Shown here in pieces: positions 18,395-27,193 of a stretch of DNA of 64,000 bases (its first letter is position 1; each line of letters begins with the position of its first letter). The stretch is taken from assembly GCA_049840475.1 (NCBI GenBank), contig JASGKX010000001.1, positions 2,480,001 through 2,544,000 on the forward strand. The letters run 5' to 3'. The notes under the pieces are model-generated. The model was not told where the DNA came from. It saw only the letters and a list, made by a program, of their open reading frames with translations, and did not search any database. This DNA comes from JBGVSA01 sp049840475 (GTDB lineage: Bacteria > Pseudomonadota > Gammaproteobacteria > Burkholderiales > Rhodocyclaceae). The translations under genes and the position numbers were made by a program.

Positions 18395-19360
18395 TCAGGC
18401 GCGGGGATCGACGAACAATTCAGCCATCGACATGCGGCGCGGTGTCAGCCCCTGCTTGAAGGCCGTGGCTTCCAGCGCCTCGATGGTCTTGCGGTTTTCT
18501 TCGACGCCGTAGGGCAGGGGGTCGTGGCCGACGATCTTGCGCAGCTCGAGGTACTTTTGGTCGGTGGCGCTGGTGGCGTCACCCGAATCGAGTTTGGCGA
18601 GGTAGTCCTGCTTGGCCTTGTCGAAGGCCGCGTACAGGGACTTCGCGACCCACGGGTGCTCGGCCAGCACAGAGTCTTTGACGACGATGGTGCCGTGCAT
18701 GGGGTAGATGCCGGTGCGCGCGTAGTACTCGGCCTCTTGCGCGGAGGCGTCGGGCACCAGGTCCGGGTAGTTGGCTTCCACTTCCTGCCAGCCGCCGGTG
18801 GGATTGCCGGTGCGGCCAATGCCGGCCGCACCGTCGAAGCCGGCCACCAGTTCGCCATCGGCCATCATGTCGGCCAGCGGGCGCGTGGCGTGGATCACAT
18901 TGGGCGGCAACTTCAGTTGGGTGACGTGTTCCTCGTCATCCACCACCCAGGTCACCTTGTCATTGTCCAGGCCGAATTCATCGATCAGCACCTGGCGGGT
19001 CCACACGCCGGTGGTCACCGAATAGGCGCGCACGCCCACCTTCTTGCCTTCCAGATCCTTCGGCGTCTTGATGCCGGCATCGGGGCGGACCAGCAGCCCG
19101 CCATGGTGGAAGCGGCGCACCACGAAAATCGGCAGCGCTACGAAGGGCGCGCCATAGGCGCGGGCGATGATGTAAGTGGTGGGGGCGATTTCGCAGACGT
19201 CGAATTCCACGTCGCGCACCATGCGACGGAAAGCGCCGATCTGCGGTTTGACGGTGATGATCTCCGCGTCAACGCCTTCGATGGGAATGGAGCCATTGCG
19301 AATGGCGGAGGTATGAGGGTGTTCAGCGATAGCGATCTTGAGGCGGACTTTTCCGGCCAT
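18395..19360 (-). CDS. 4,5-dihydroxyphthalate decarboxylase-like protein, copy 1
   Basis: A 321-residue protein, the first gene of the aromatic operon. It shows the Pht5/NMT1-like fold: DVCEIAPTTYIIARAYGAPF, then KDLEGKKVGVRAYSVTTGVW, and a C-terminal IEALEATAFKQGLTPRRMS. It lacks a signal peptide. Pht5 decarboxylates 4,5-dihydroxyphthalate to protocatechuate, which a LigB-type enzyme could then cleave, but no phthalate dioxygenase or dihydrodiol dehydrogenase is present, so the true substrate may be a different aromatic acid. Spacing to the next gene is 21 bp. Confidence 0.78.
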   Translation of the reverse strand: MAGKVRLKIAIAEHPHTSAIRNGSIPIEGVDAEIITVKPQIGAFRRMVRDVEFDVCEIAPTTYIIARAYGAPFVALPIFVVRRFHHGGLLVRPDAGIKTPKDLEGKKVGVRAYSVTTGVWTRQVLIDEFGLDNDKVTWVVDDEEHVTQLKLPPNVIHATRPLADMMADGELVAGFDGAAGIGRTGNPTGGWQEVEANYPDLVPDASAQEAEYYARTGIYPMHGTIVVKDSVLAEHPWVAKSLYAAFDKAKQDYLAKLDSGDATSATDQKYLELRKIVGHDPLPYGVEENRKTIEALEATAFKQGLTPRRMSMAELFVDPRA

Positions 19361-19718
19361 CGTATGTCTCCTGGGGTCTTGTATGCCTGCCGCGGGAGCG
19401 CGCTCCCACGACAGGCGTCATGCACTGACGACGACCGCAGGTTACGAAATGGCTGGACCGATGCCCCTAACTAAAAATGAGATTCGCTGGCACTTTTGTC
19501 AGGTGGGCTGCAGCGCTCTGCGCCGTGGGTTTGCACCGTGGAGCGGGCCTCGCCGCAGCGCCGCAATCGCCCTGGCGCGCCGCTCGGCCGTGACGGGGCG
19601 AATACCCTGAGCAGGGAGCTGCGCCAGGCGGCCGCGATGAGTGGCGGGGCAGGGGGGCAAAAAAAGCCAGGCGCTGAAGGCCTGGCTTTTGGGTTTCATA
19701 TCGGAGGCGCCGGCTGCA
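19361..19718 (-). promoter_or_regulatory. regulatory region of the aromatic operon with 18-bp box at 19480-19497
   Basis: No gene is seen in this stretch. It holds the leader and promoter of the minus-strand operon and, at its far end, the terminator of the OmpA-domain gene. AGATTCGCTGGCACTTTT at 19480-19497 is the second copy of the box found at 9468-9485. On the minus strand it is followed by CATTTTTAGTTAGG, where TAGTTA could be a -10 element; an activator binding next to it would fit AraC-type control. Confidence 0.6.
19662..19690 (-). terminator. Rho-independent terminator of the OmpA-domain gene
   Basis: An 11-bp stem (AAAAGCCAGGC at 19662-19672 with its complement at 19680-19690) with a 7-base loop. 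On the minus strand a run of seven T follows, 29 bp after the stop codon of the OmpA-domain gene. Confidence 0.88.
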
Positions 19719-20840
19719 TCAACGCGGGATATGTTCAATGCGGATTTCTACCCGACGGTTGGGTTGCAAGCAGGAGATCGTCGCAGCGGTCTTCGTCCCC
19801 GGACAGTTGACCACCGGCTCGGCACTCCCGGCTCCGCTTGTGTACATTGGCACGGCCACGCCTTGGTCCTGCAGGTAGGCCTTCACGGTATCGGCACGCT
19901 GCCGAGACAGTCTTGCGTTATAGGCGGCATCGCCAAGGCGGTCGGTGTGACCGACGATGGAGAGCGCCTTCACGCTCGGGACTTGTGCGATGGTGCGGGC
20001 CAGTTCGTCGAGCTGGGCCTTGCCTGCAGGCAGCATGTCTTCGCGACCACCGCGATCGAAGCGGAACAACGCATCGGCGCTGATATCGATGACCGGTGCT
20101 GGCTGTGCCTTGGGGGGCGCTACCGGAGGCACTGGCTCGTGGCATTGCGCCAGTTCGCCTTGTGCCATTTGCATCGCCTCTGCCACGGCGTTGACTTTCT
20201 CTTCTGCCGCATCGTAGTCACGAGCCCATGCGTCGTGCCCGGCCCACATCAGCGAGACTTCCTGGCAGGCGACGCGTTTCTGCGCCGGTGGGCAATGCGG
20301 CATGCGCTTGTCGGCATGCATGGCGCCAATCTTCGCCCATAGATCCGGGCGCACTGTCACACTGGTGCGCAATGGGTTGTTGCCCATCCAGCGCTTGCCC
20401 TGTGCGATGCCGGTCGTCAGACGGTCGGCCTCGCCCATGGCTTCCTCCACGAATCCCCAGCCATTGTGCTGCGCCTGCTCGCTGCGGCCGGCGTCGATCC
20501 AGCATTGCGCTTTGGCGCCGTCGTAACCCTCTGCCGCCGCACCCTGCGCTTTGAGTTGTTGCTGGAGTCGATCGAGGCCTGCGCTTCTGTCATACATGTA
20601 GCGTCCGTACTGCGCCATCCACACGTCTTGCGAGTCGGTTGGCGCTGTTTGTGGCGCCTCGCCCGCACGGTAGCGCATGGACTGGCGTGGCAGCGCACCT
20701 GAGTCGATGCTCTGAGCCGTCAGCGCGCCGGCTTCGCGCGCAGCAGGGTTCTGAATGTCCAGTCTGTCGCGCGCCGAATGGCTGGCGCAACCCGCCGCCA
20801 CGGCCGACGCGACGGCCAATGTCATGAGTCGGTACTTCAT
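19719..20840 (-). CDS. OmpA-domain lipoprotein, probable peptidoglycan-binding partner of the adhesin
   Basis: A 373-residue protein with a lipoprotein signal (lipobox VAAGC near residue 18) and a C-terminal OmpA-like peptidoglycan-binding domain at about residues 250-370 (SIVGHTDRLGDAAYNARLSR, then QPNRRVEIRIE). The middle is Cys- and Trp-containing and of unknown fold. It lies 90 bp after the trimeric autotransporter gene on the same strand. In Acinetobacter, TpgA, an OmpA-domain protein encoded with the Ata adhesin, anchors or stabilises the autotransporter; this protein probably has the same job. Confidence 0.85.
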   Translation of the reverse strand: MKYRLMTLAVASAVAAGCASHSARDRLDIQNPAAREAGALTAQSIDSGALPRQSMRYRAGEAPQTAPTDSQDVWMAQYGRYMYDRSAGLDRLQQQLKAQGAAAEGYDGAKAQCWIDAGRSEQAQHNGWGFVEEAMGEADRLTTGIAQGKRWMGNNPLRTSVTVRPDLWAKIGAMHADKRMPHCPPAQKRVACQEVSLMWAGHDAWARDYDAAEEKVNAVAEAMQMAQGELAQCHEPVPPVAPPKAQPAPVIDISADALFRFDRGGREDMLPAGKAQLDELARTIAQVPSVKALSIVGHTDRLGDAAYNARLSRQRADTVKAYLQDQGVAVPMYTSGAGSAEPVVNCPGTKTAATISCLQPNRRVEIRIEHIPR

Positions 20841-20930
20841 TTGCGTAATCCTCCAAATCGGGCATCGCCATCGTCGTCGGTGACGATGCCCTGACCACCT
20901 GTCGGGTGTTCCTGCGCGCTGCGCGCCGCA

Positions 20931-23549
20931 TCAATCGCCGAGAACGAAGGCCACACCGGCACGAATGATGGTGTCATTGCCGCCGGTGGCGGTGGATACG
21001 CCCGCATTGAAGTTGATCGTGCCCTTGGTATTCCACCGCGAGACACCCACGCCAATGGCCGATTGGCCGCGGTAGGCGGCAACGCCAGCATTGACCGTGG
21101 TGCGGCCTGGCAGGTACGGCGTCACGATCTGTAGCGCGGCGGCAGCGGCGATGCCACGGCGAGTGCTCTTGTCGAGATCGTCGATCTTGCCGTTGAGGTC
21201 GCCGAACTGCTGGTTGACGTTGGCGACCGCAGCCTTCACTTGCCCCACGTTGGCGGCATCCGTGTCGGCTGTACCGGCTGCCACGTTGGTGATCTGGCGT
21301 TCCGCACCTTGAGCACCCACGGACACTGAATCAGCGCGATCGGCCACCGAGTTGCTGCCCAACGCCACGCTGTTGTCGGCCGTTGCCTGAGCATTGCCGC
21401 CAATGGCGACCGACTCGTTGCCGGTTGCCTGTGCACCGGCCTGAGTGGAGTTCACTCGGACGTACTTCGTGCCGTTGTTGTAGATGTTGGTGACCTGATC
21501 CTGGACACCACGCAACTGGCTGACATTGACCGCGTCGTTGTCGGCCACGCCTGCTCGCACACCCGTCATCGTGCGATCACCCTGCGTACCGGAGACGTTG
21601 ATGACCGAGCCGTCGGTGGCACCGCCTACAGTGATGGCGCGCGTGGCGCCGTCCTGCTTGACGAGGCTGTTGCCCAGCTCGTTACGGATGTCGGAGATGT
21701 CGCCCTCGACGTTGCTCACGCGGTTCTCGATGTGGGTCACCAACTGGTTCGTGGCATACAACTGCGCGCCGTTTACCGCGTCCGTGCTGGTGGCCGACAG
21801 TTCGCCCTGCGCAACGTTGGTGATCGTGGTGCCACCGGTCAAGCCGCCGTCGGTTGACGTGGTCCCGCCAAGCGTGACCTTGCCGGTGTTGACGGAGCCG
21901 TCGGGGTTCAGGTCGTACTTGACCGCGCGCTCATCGAGTCCGCCCGTTCCGCTGATCTTGGCGTTGACTGCCGCGAGCTGCGCGACGTTAACCGCGTCGT
22001 CCGATGCCGACCCCGCCGCCACGCCTGTGATCTGGCGATTGCCGATACTGACCTCGCCCGCCGATGTCTGCGCGGTGCTCAGTGCATAAGCCGTGTAGCC
22101 AACTTGCGCGCCGCGCGCAGTCACCGAGAAAGCGCCCAGCGCCACACTGTTATCCATGCTCGCCACCGCGCCAGGCCCCATTGCGACGGCGTGGGTGCCC
22201 GTGGCTTGTGCGTCGTCGCTGCCATCTTCGGCCCCGTTGGCCTTGAAGTAGCGGAGGGTCTGTCCGAAGTGGTTCTCGACATTGCCGAAGAGAGTGGTGG
22301 ACAGCGTGCTTGTCGCGTCGGTGAGTTGCCCCACGTTGACAGCGTCATGGGCGTCGACACCATCGGCGACGTTATGGATCGACACCATCGTTGTGCCATT
22401 GCCCAGCGAAACACTGGTGTGCGTGGCGTCGTCATACATCACTGCATCTGCCAGCGTCGTGTCGATCCGGGTGATGTCGCCTTCGACCGCCGACACACGG
22501 CCATCGATGTTGGTGACTTGCGTCGCAAGCGTTGCCACCTTGCCGTCAGTGACCTTCAACTGGGCGACGTTCACTGCATCGGTATTGGCGATGCCGGGCG
22601 CCACGCCAGTGATGGTGCGATTGCCGATGTTCAGTTCGCCCTTGGACGTCGATGTGCCGACGTTGTAAGCGGCATAGTTGGTTTGCGCGCCGACCGTAGT
22701 CGTGGAGTCCTTGCCCAGCGCGATGGAGTCGGCGTGCGCTGCCGTGGCGCCGCGGCCGATGGCGACGGCGCTGTTGGCGGTGGCTTGCGCCGACGTGCCC
22801 ATGGCCAGCGAGTGGTCTTCGGCCGCGTTGGCATACGAGCCGACCGCAACGGCATTTGACTTGCCGGTCGTAGCACTGATGCCCACCGCGAGGGCTTCGG
22901 TGCCATTGGCCGATGCGCCAAGCCCGAATGCCATGCTCCGGGTGCCCTTGGCCACTGAGTTCTTGCCCACGGCCACTGACGTATCGCCTGCTGCCGATGC
23001 GCCGTTTCCGATGGCGATTGCCTCGGCCCCTTTGGCGAGCGTGGCATCGTCGCCGATGGCCAGAGAGAGCGACTTTGTCCATTGGTTGCTCAGCACCAGC
23101 TTGCCGGAGTTGACGTAGAGTTCGCCGCCCAGCGTGAGGGAGTCTGTCCCGGGTGAGCCGTTCTGAGCGTTGGGCGCCGCCGTCGCACCGTAGAAAAGCA
23201 CGCGATTGGTCTGGGTGGCCTTGTCCGTGGCATTGCAGTACTGCTGCTGCCCGGAGTAGTTGCTGCTATTGATACCCAGCCAGCCCTTGCCGTCACCACC
23301 GCCGTTTCCGCTGGCCGCATCGTAGGCGGCGATACATCCGCCGTCGTTCGACACGTCGTTGATGTAGATGCCCGCGTGCCCGTTGAGGCTCCCCGGTGAA
23401 TCGATCGCCATGGCTGCGCCAGCGGAGAAGACTGCCGATGCGGCGACCAATGCCCGTGTGCCCCCTTTGCGGTGCGCGGTGGCGATTTCGCTGACGACAG
23501 ACCATGTGCTCGTCACGGCGTTCCAGATAACCCGATATGCCTTGTTCAT
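20931..23549 (-). CDS. trimeric autotransporter adhesin (YadA-like, type Vc)
   Basis: An 872-residue surface adhesin. The N-terminus MNKAYRVIWNAVTSTWSVVS is an extended signal peptide region. The head has many YadA-type 14-residue repeats (AIGNGASAAGDTSVAVGKNS, SMAFGLGASANGTEALAVGI). Several neck/stalk motifs (ITGVAPGIANTDAVNVAQL) follow, and the last 90 residues are the YadA membrane anchor (GIAAAAALQIVTPYLPG onward). Two head-neck blocks resemble each other, indicating internal duplication. It would trimerise in the outer membrane and bind host or surface ligands. The OmpA-domain partner gene follows. Confidence 0.95.
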   Translation of the reverse strand: MNKAYRVIWNAVTSTWSVVSEIATAHRKGGTRALVAASAVFSAGAAMAIDSPGSLNGHAGIYINDVSNDGGCIAAYDAASGNGGGDGKGWLGINSSNYSGQQQYCNATDKATQTNRVLFYGATAAPNAQNGSPGTDSLTLGGELYVNSGKLVLSNQWTKSLSLAIGDDATLAKGAEAIAIGNGASAAGDTSVAVGKNSVAKGTRSMAFGLGASANGTEALAVGISATTGKSNAVAVGSYANAAEDHSLAMGTSAQATANSAVAIGRGATAAHADSIALGKDSTTTVGAQTNYAAYNVGTSTSKGELNIGNRTITGVAPGIANTDAVNVAQLKVTDGKVATLATQVTNIDGRVSAVEGDITRIDTTLADAVMYDDATHTSVSLGNGTTMVSIHNVADGVDAHDAVNVGQLTDATSTLSTTLFGNVENHFGQTLRYFKANGAEDGSDDAQATGTHAVAMGPGAVASMDNSVALGAFSVTARGAQVGYTAYALSTAQTSAGEVSIGNRQITGVAAGSASDDAVNVAQLAAVNAKISGTGGLDERAVKYDLNPDGSVNTGKVTLGGTTSTDGGLTGGTTITNVAQGELSATSTDAVNGAQLYATNQLVTHIENRVSNVEGDISDIRNELGNSLVKQDGATRAITVGGATDGSVINVSGTQGDRTMTGVRAGVADNDAVNVSQLRGVQDQVTNIYNNGTKYVRVNSTQAGAQATGNESVAIGGNAQATADNSVALGSNSVADRADSVSVGAQGAERQITNVAAGTADTDAANVGQVKAAVANVNQQFGDLNGKIDDLDKSTRRGIAAAAALQIVTPYLPGRTTVNAGVAAYRGQSAIGVGVSRWNTKGTINFNAGVSTATGGNDTIIRAGVAFVLGD

Positions 23550-24023
23550 GATTCCACTCCTTCGATGACGCGAAATCCGTGGATTCGAATCTCGCTTCGT
23601 TCCGAAATGGCAAATCCGGTGGATATGCCTAAATCGGCGCTGATGGAGCGAATATGGCTGTCGAAAAATGGTGAAGAAATACAGAAAATCAGATTTTCTT
23701 ATCGTCCAATTCGTAGGATTTATCCGGCAGAGTTCGATATCTGGCGTGGCGATTGATAAGTGGCAACAAGAGGCTGTTTTGTTTATGTTTTACGTTTGCG
23801 TTTGTTTTCAGATTTATCCGTATGGCATCTACAGAAAGAAACGAAACGGGCGCAAATCCGGGGCACATGAGGGGCCAAACCTGCCCCTTCATCGCCACAT
23901 TCCACGGCGGATGGCGAGCCCGCTGGGCGCCAATGCCGCCCACCTGATGAGCGCCGGTCAACGCGAGGGGTGTATCGTCCGGACTTCGGGCGGTCTGCCC
24001 AGCGAATTGAAAAGGAAGAACAC
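23550..24023 (-). promoter_or_regulatory. AT-rich promoter region of the adhesin gene with a 17-bp palindrome
   Basis: No gene is seen here. Bases 23590-23830 are much richer in A and T than the surroundings. A near-perfect palindrome, AGAAAATC-A-GATTTTCT, lies at 23683-23699, 134 bp upstream of the adhesin start. On the minus strand a TTGGAC that could be a -35 lies just upstream of it. AT-rich leaders are common targets of H-NS-type silencing; that link is inference. The plus-strand end holds the short leader of the DJ-1/PfpI gene. Confidence 0.45.
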
Positions 24024-24602
24024 GTGACCAGAATCGCGGTGCTGCTTGCGAATGGCTTTGAGGACGCGGAGGCGTTCATCGTTATCGATGTGCTGCGCCG
24101 ACTGAAACTGACGGTCGAAACACTCGCCTGCCACGATGAGCGGGAGATCGTGAGCTACTTCAACCAGCCCGTCCGCGCGGACGCCTTGCTCAGTGAGCGC
24201 GCACGCGATCTGTACGACGCCATCGTGCTGCCGGGTGGCCCGCAGGGCGCACGTAACCTTGGCAAGAGCGCGCAGGTCGTCGACTTTGTGAAGGCGCACT
24301 TGGCCGCAGGGAGGCTCGTGTGTCCGCTGTGTTCCGCTGGCGCCCACGTGCTGGCCGCCAACGGACTGCTGGCCGGGCGCCGCTACACCTGCTCCGGTGA
24401 GAACTACAAGCTGTACGAGGATGGCGCTTACGTGAGCGAACCCATCGTCGAGGACCGCAACGTCCTGAGCGGAATGGGGTTGGGATTCGCCTTTCATTTT
24501 GCGCTGACGATCGGCGCCAGGTTTGTATCGCCCGATGTGGTGCAAGAGCAGGCGCGGCACATCTACATCGATGACTGGGCGCCCGATCAGGTCAGCGTCT
24601 GA
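24024..24602 (+). CDS. DJ-1/PfpI-family protein
   Basis: A 192-residue protein of the class I glutamine-amidotransferase-like fold. It starts IAVLLANGFEDAEAFIVIDV, has the YDAIVLPGGPQGARNLG nucleotide-like loop and the nucleophile elbow VCPLCSAGAHVLAANGLL with the family cysteine. The GTG start at 24024 follows an AAGGAAG site by seven bases; the open frame begins earlier at 23970 but lacks a ribosome site. Members include deglycases, chaperones and proteases, so the activity is unclear. It converges with the MFS gene. Confidence 0.88.
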   Translation: MTRIAVLLANGFEDAEAFIVIDVLRRLKLTVETLACHDEREIVSYFNQPVRADALLSERARDLYDAIVLPGGPQGARNLGKSAQVVDFVKAHLAAGRLVCPLCSAGAHVLAANGLLAGRRYTCSGENYKLYEDGAYVSEPIVEDRNVLSGMGLGFAFHFALTIGARFVSPDVVQEQARHIYIDDWAPDQVSV

Positions 24603-25879
24603 GTTGGCTGACGCGAGCGGCCGGTCGAGTCGTCAAGTCAGAAGATTGGCGACGAAGCGGGCCGCGAAGGCACCACAGACCGACGAGCGATGCCATGGCA
24701 AGCCCGGCGCCAGCGAGGAACGTGGCTTGCGGGCCGAGCTGATCCCACAGTGCGCCGGCGATGATGCTGGCGGCAAGCAGCGCGATGCCCGTGATCAGAT
24801 TGAACATGCCGAACGCGGTGCCCCGCAATTCTGCCGGGGCCGTTTCGGCAATCAAGGCTGTCAGCAGCCCTTGAGTAAAGCCCATGTGCAGACCCCACAG
24901 CGCGACACCGATGCAGACGCCTGCGATCCCGCTCGTGCTCGCCAGGACGATATCGGCAAGCACGAGCAAGACCAGCCCGGCGGCGAGGATGGTCAGGCGA
25001 TCGGCGCGGTCGGAGAGAATGCCGATGGGGTATGCGGACAGCGAGTAGAACAAGGCTCATGATGACCAGTACCACCGGGACCCAGGTCATGGGCAGGCCG
25101 ACCGTCTGCGCTCGCAGAATGAGGAAGGCCTCGCTGAAGCGCGCGAGCGTGAACACCGTCGCCACCGCCACGACGCGCCAATAGGCGCGGTCCAGTCGGC
25201 GTAGTTCGTCCGGATGCAGGGGCATGCGGACCTTGCGTAGCGTGGCCGCGCGCCTGGGCTCGGCCACCGCAACCACGATCACGATGACCGACAGGATGGC
25301 CGGGATGACGGCGATCCAGAACACGAACTGAAAGTTATCCGCCGTCAGCCACATAAGGCCGATGGCGAGGAGCGGGCCGGCAAAAGCGCCGACCGTGTCG
25401 AGCGACTGACGCAGACCGAAACTTGCGCCACGCAGGTGGGGCGGCGTGATGTCAGCAACCAGCGCGTCGCGTGGCGCGCCACGAATGCCTTTGCCAATGC
25501 GGTCGATGAAGCGCGCCGCGAACAGCCACTCAATGGAAGTGGCCAGCGGGAACACGGGTTTGGTCAGGGCAGCGAGGCCATAGCCGATACCGGCCAGCAA
25601 TTTGCGCCGACCCAGCCAGTCGCTGAGCGCGCCGGAAAATATCTTCGTCACGGAGGCGGTTGCCTCGGCAATCCCCTCAAGCACGCCGATCGTCAGCGCG
25701 GAAGCCCCGAGCACGGTCAGCATGTAGGCCGGCAGCAGCGCGTGGATCATTTCTGACGACAGGTCCATCAGCAGGCTGACGCAGCCGAGCGCCCAAACGC
25801 CCTTCGGGATTCCGTGGAACGGATATGGGGAATGTGCTGGCACCGCGACGTCGGCTTGCGATCCTGCGCGGGCTTTCAT
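24592..25879 (-). pseudogene. MFS transporter, frameshifted
   Basis: Two overlapping frames encode one MFS carrier of about 430 residues. The N-terminal half (from MKARAGSQADVAV at 25879) has the family's RIGKGIRGAPRDALVADITP and SFGLRQSLDTVGAFAGPL. The C-terminal part continues in another frame with YSLSAYPIGILSDRADRLTI and FGMFNLITGIALLAASII. The switch is near 25048-25056; removing one base gives IMSLFYSLSAYP. The protein resembles proteobacterial MFS proteins of unknown substrate. The shift could be a true mutation or a base-calling error. Its last bases overlap the end of the convergent DJ-1/PfpI gene. Confidence 0.82.
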
Positions 25880-25981
25880 TGCGGGTGCCTCTGTTCGTGA
25901 ATGCGGTATCAAGGTTGCCGCTGCATTGTAACGGGCACCGTACGCCGATGGCGCTCGGAGCCATTCGTGCGTTCGGGCCGG

Positions 25982-26863
25982 CTACGATGAGCGAGCCTTG
26001 GCAAACACCGTCGTGAGCGCCACGCCGGCAAGTACAGCGACTGCCGACACGGCCGCGCGGAGGGATACGTGTTCTCCCAGTAACAGCACACCAAGCAAAG
26101 CGCTCAACACAGGGACCGAGAGCTGAACGGTGCCGGCGCTGATGGCTGTCATCCTCACCCGGACCCAATACCAGAGGACGTATCCGAGTGCCGACGTGAC
26201 AGCACCCGAAATCGATGCGTACACCAAGCCTCGTACGTCAACGTGAATCTGCGCGCGTTCGACGAGCAGCAGAACCAGTGAAAGCGGCACTGCCCAGATA
26301 AAGCTGCGGGCCGTGCCGACGGTAGGCGAATCGCCCGCGCGCCCGAGCAATGAGTACGCTCCCCACGCAAGGCCGGCTGTCACCATGAGCACCGTGGAGG
26401 AGAGCGGCGGTGCCGCACTGGAAGGCGCCAGGAATACGACCAGTCCCGCCAGGGCCAGCGCGAGGCCGAAGAGACTGGTCTTTTCGCCGCGCGCATAGCC
26501 GTAGGTGATCATCAGCAATTGTGCGGAGGCAAACAGCACCAACGCTCCCGTCCCGACACCCATGCTGCGGTACGCGAACGAGAAGGCTGCGGCATAGATG
26601 AACAGCAGCGTCGCCGATAGCCATCCTGCAGCCAGCGTTCGAACACGCTCGCGGCGTACCGCCACAATCAGCGTGAGCATCAACGCGCCGGTGGCAAGGC
26701 GCGTCGTGGCGAATGAGGCGGGATCGATGGTCGTTGTCTGCAGGGCCAGGCGCGTGAGCAAAGAGTTAGCGGCAAACGCCAGCATGGTCAGCCCCGTCAT
26801 GCTCGCCACCACCACGACGGCCCATGGCGCTCTGTCGGTGTGCTTTGCGGCGGGTGTGTCCAT
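25982..26863 (-). CDS. EamA-family (DMT) permease
   Basis: A 293-residue inner-membrane protein with ten hydrophobic segments in two EamA repeats. The N-terminal repeat contains TRLATGALMLTLIVAVRRE and the C-terminal one SAISGAV-like SISGAVTSALGYVLWYWVRV and GTVQLSVPVLSALLGVLLLG. DMT permeases export amino acids, nucleobases or other metabolites; the substrate is not evident. It starts at 26863 (MDTPAAKHTDRAPWAV) and probably forms its own transcription unit. Confidence 0.92.
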   Translation of the reverse strand: MDTPAAKHTDRAPWAVVVVASMTGLTMLAFAANSLLTRLALQTTTIDPASFATTRLATGALMLTLIVAVRRERVRTLAAGWLSATLLFIYAAAFSFAYRSMGVGTGALVLFASAQLLMITYGYARGEKTSLFGLALALAGLVVFLAPSSAAPPLSSTVLMVTAGLAWGAYSLLGRAGDSPTVGTARSFIWAVPLSLVLLLVERAQIHVDVRGLVYASISGAVTSALGYVLWYWVRVRMTAISAGTVQLSVPVLSALLGVLLLGEHVSLRAAVSAVAVLAGVALTTVFAKARSS

Positions 26864-27193
26864 GTCACTCCTCTCGTTGGCGTTGGCGCAATTCTGTGTT
26901 CAACGAAGCCGTCGTCGCGAGCACGGCGGATGTCACGCCTTTCCCCAGTCTTGGATTCCTGAACGCCCCCTCGCAAGCGAACTACCCGAGAGGACGCGTC
27001 CATCCGCTCAGGTGTTTGAATGGCGATGACGCTCAATCGCCAGCGGGCGGGAGGGCTCGGAAGACACTGCCGTGCGCCGCGCACTCCGACGCAAAGGCGC
27101 AGATCGCCGTCACGAAAAATTCAACATGCTGTCATGGACCGCGGTGGTCGGCGTTCGACAATTGGGCCTTCATGTGAAGCGATTCGCGCGGCA
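26864..27193. other. intergenic region between divergent genes
   Basis: Holds the divergent promoters of the EamA permease and the unknown gene at 27194. Open frames here have compositions unlike the neighbouring genes and no ribosome sites. No repeat or operator stood out. Confidence 0.4.
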
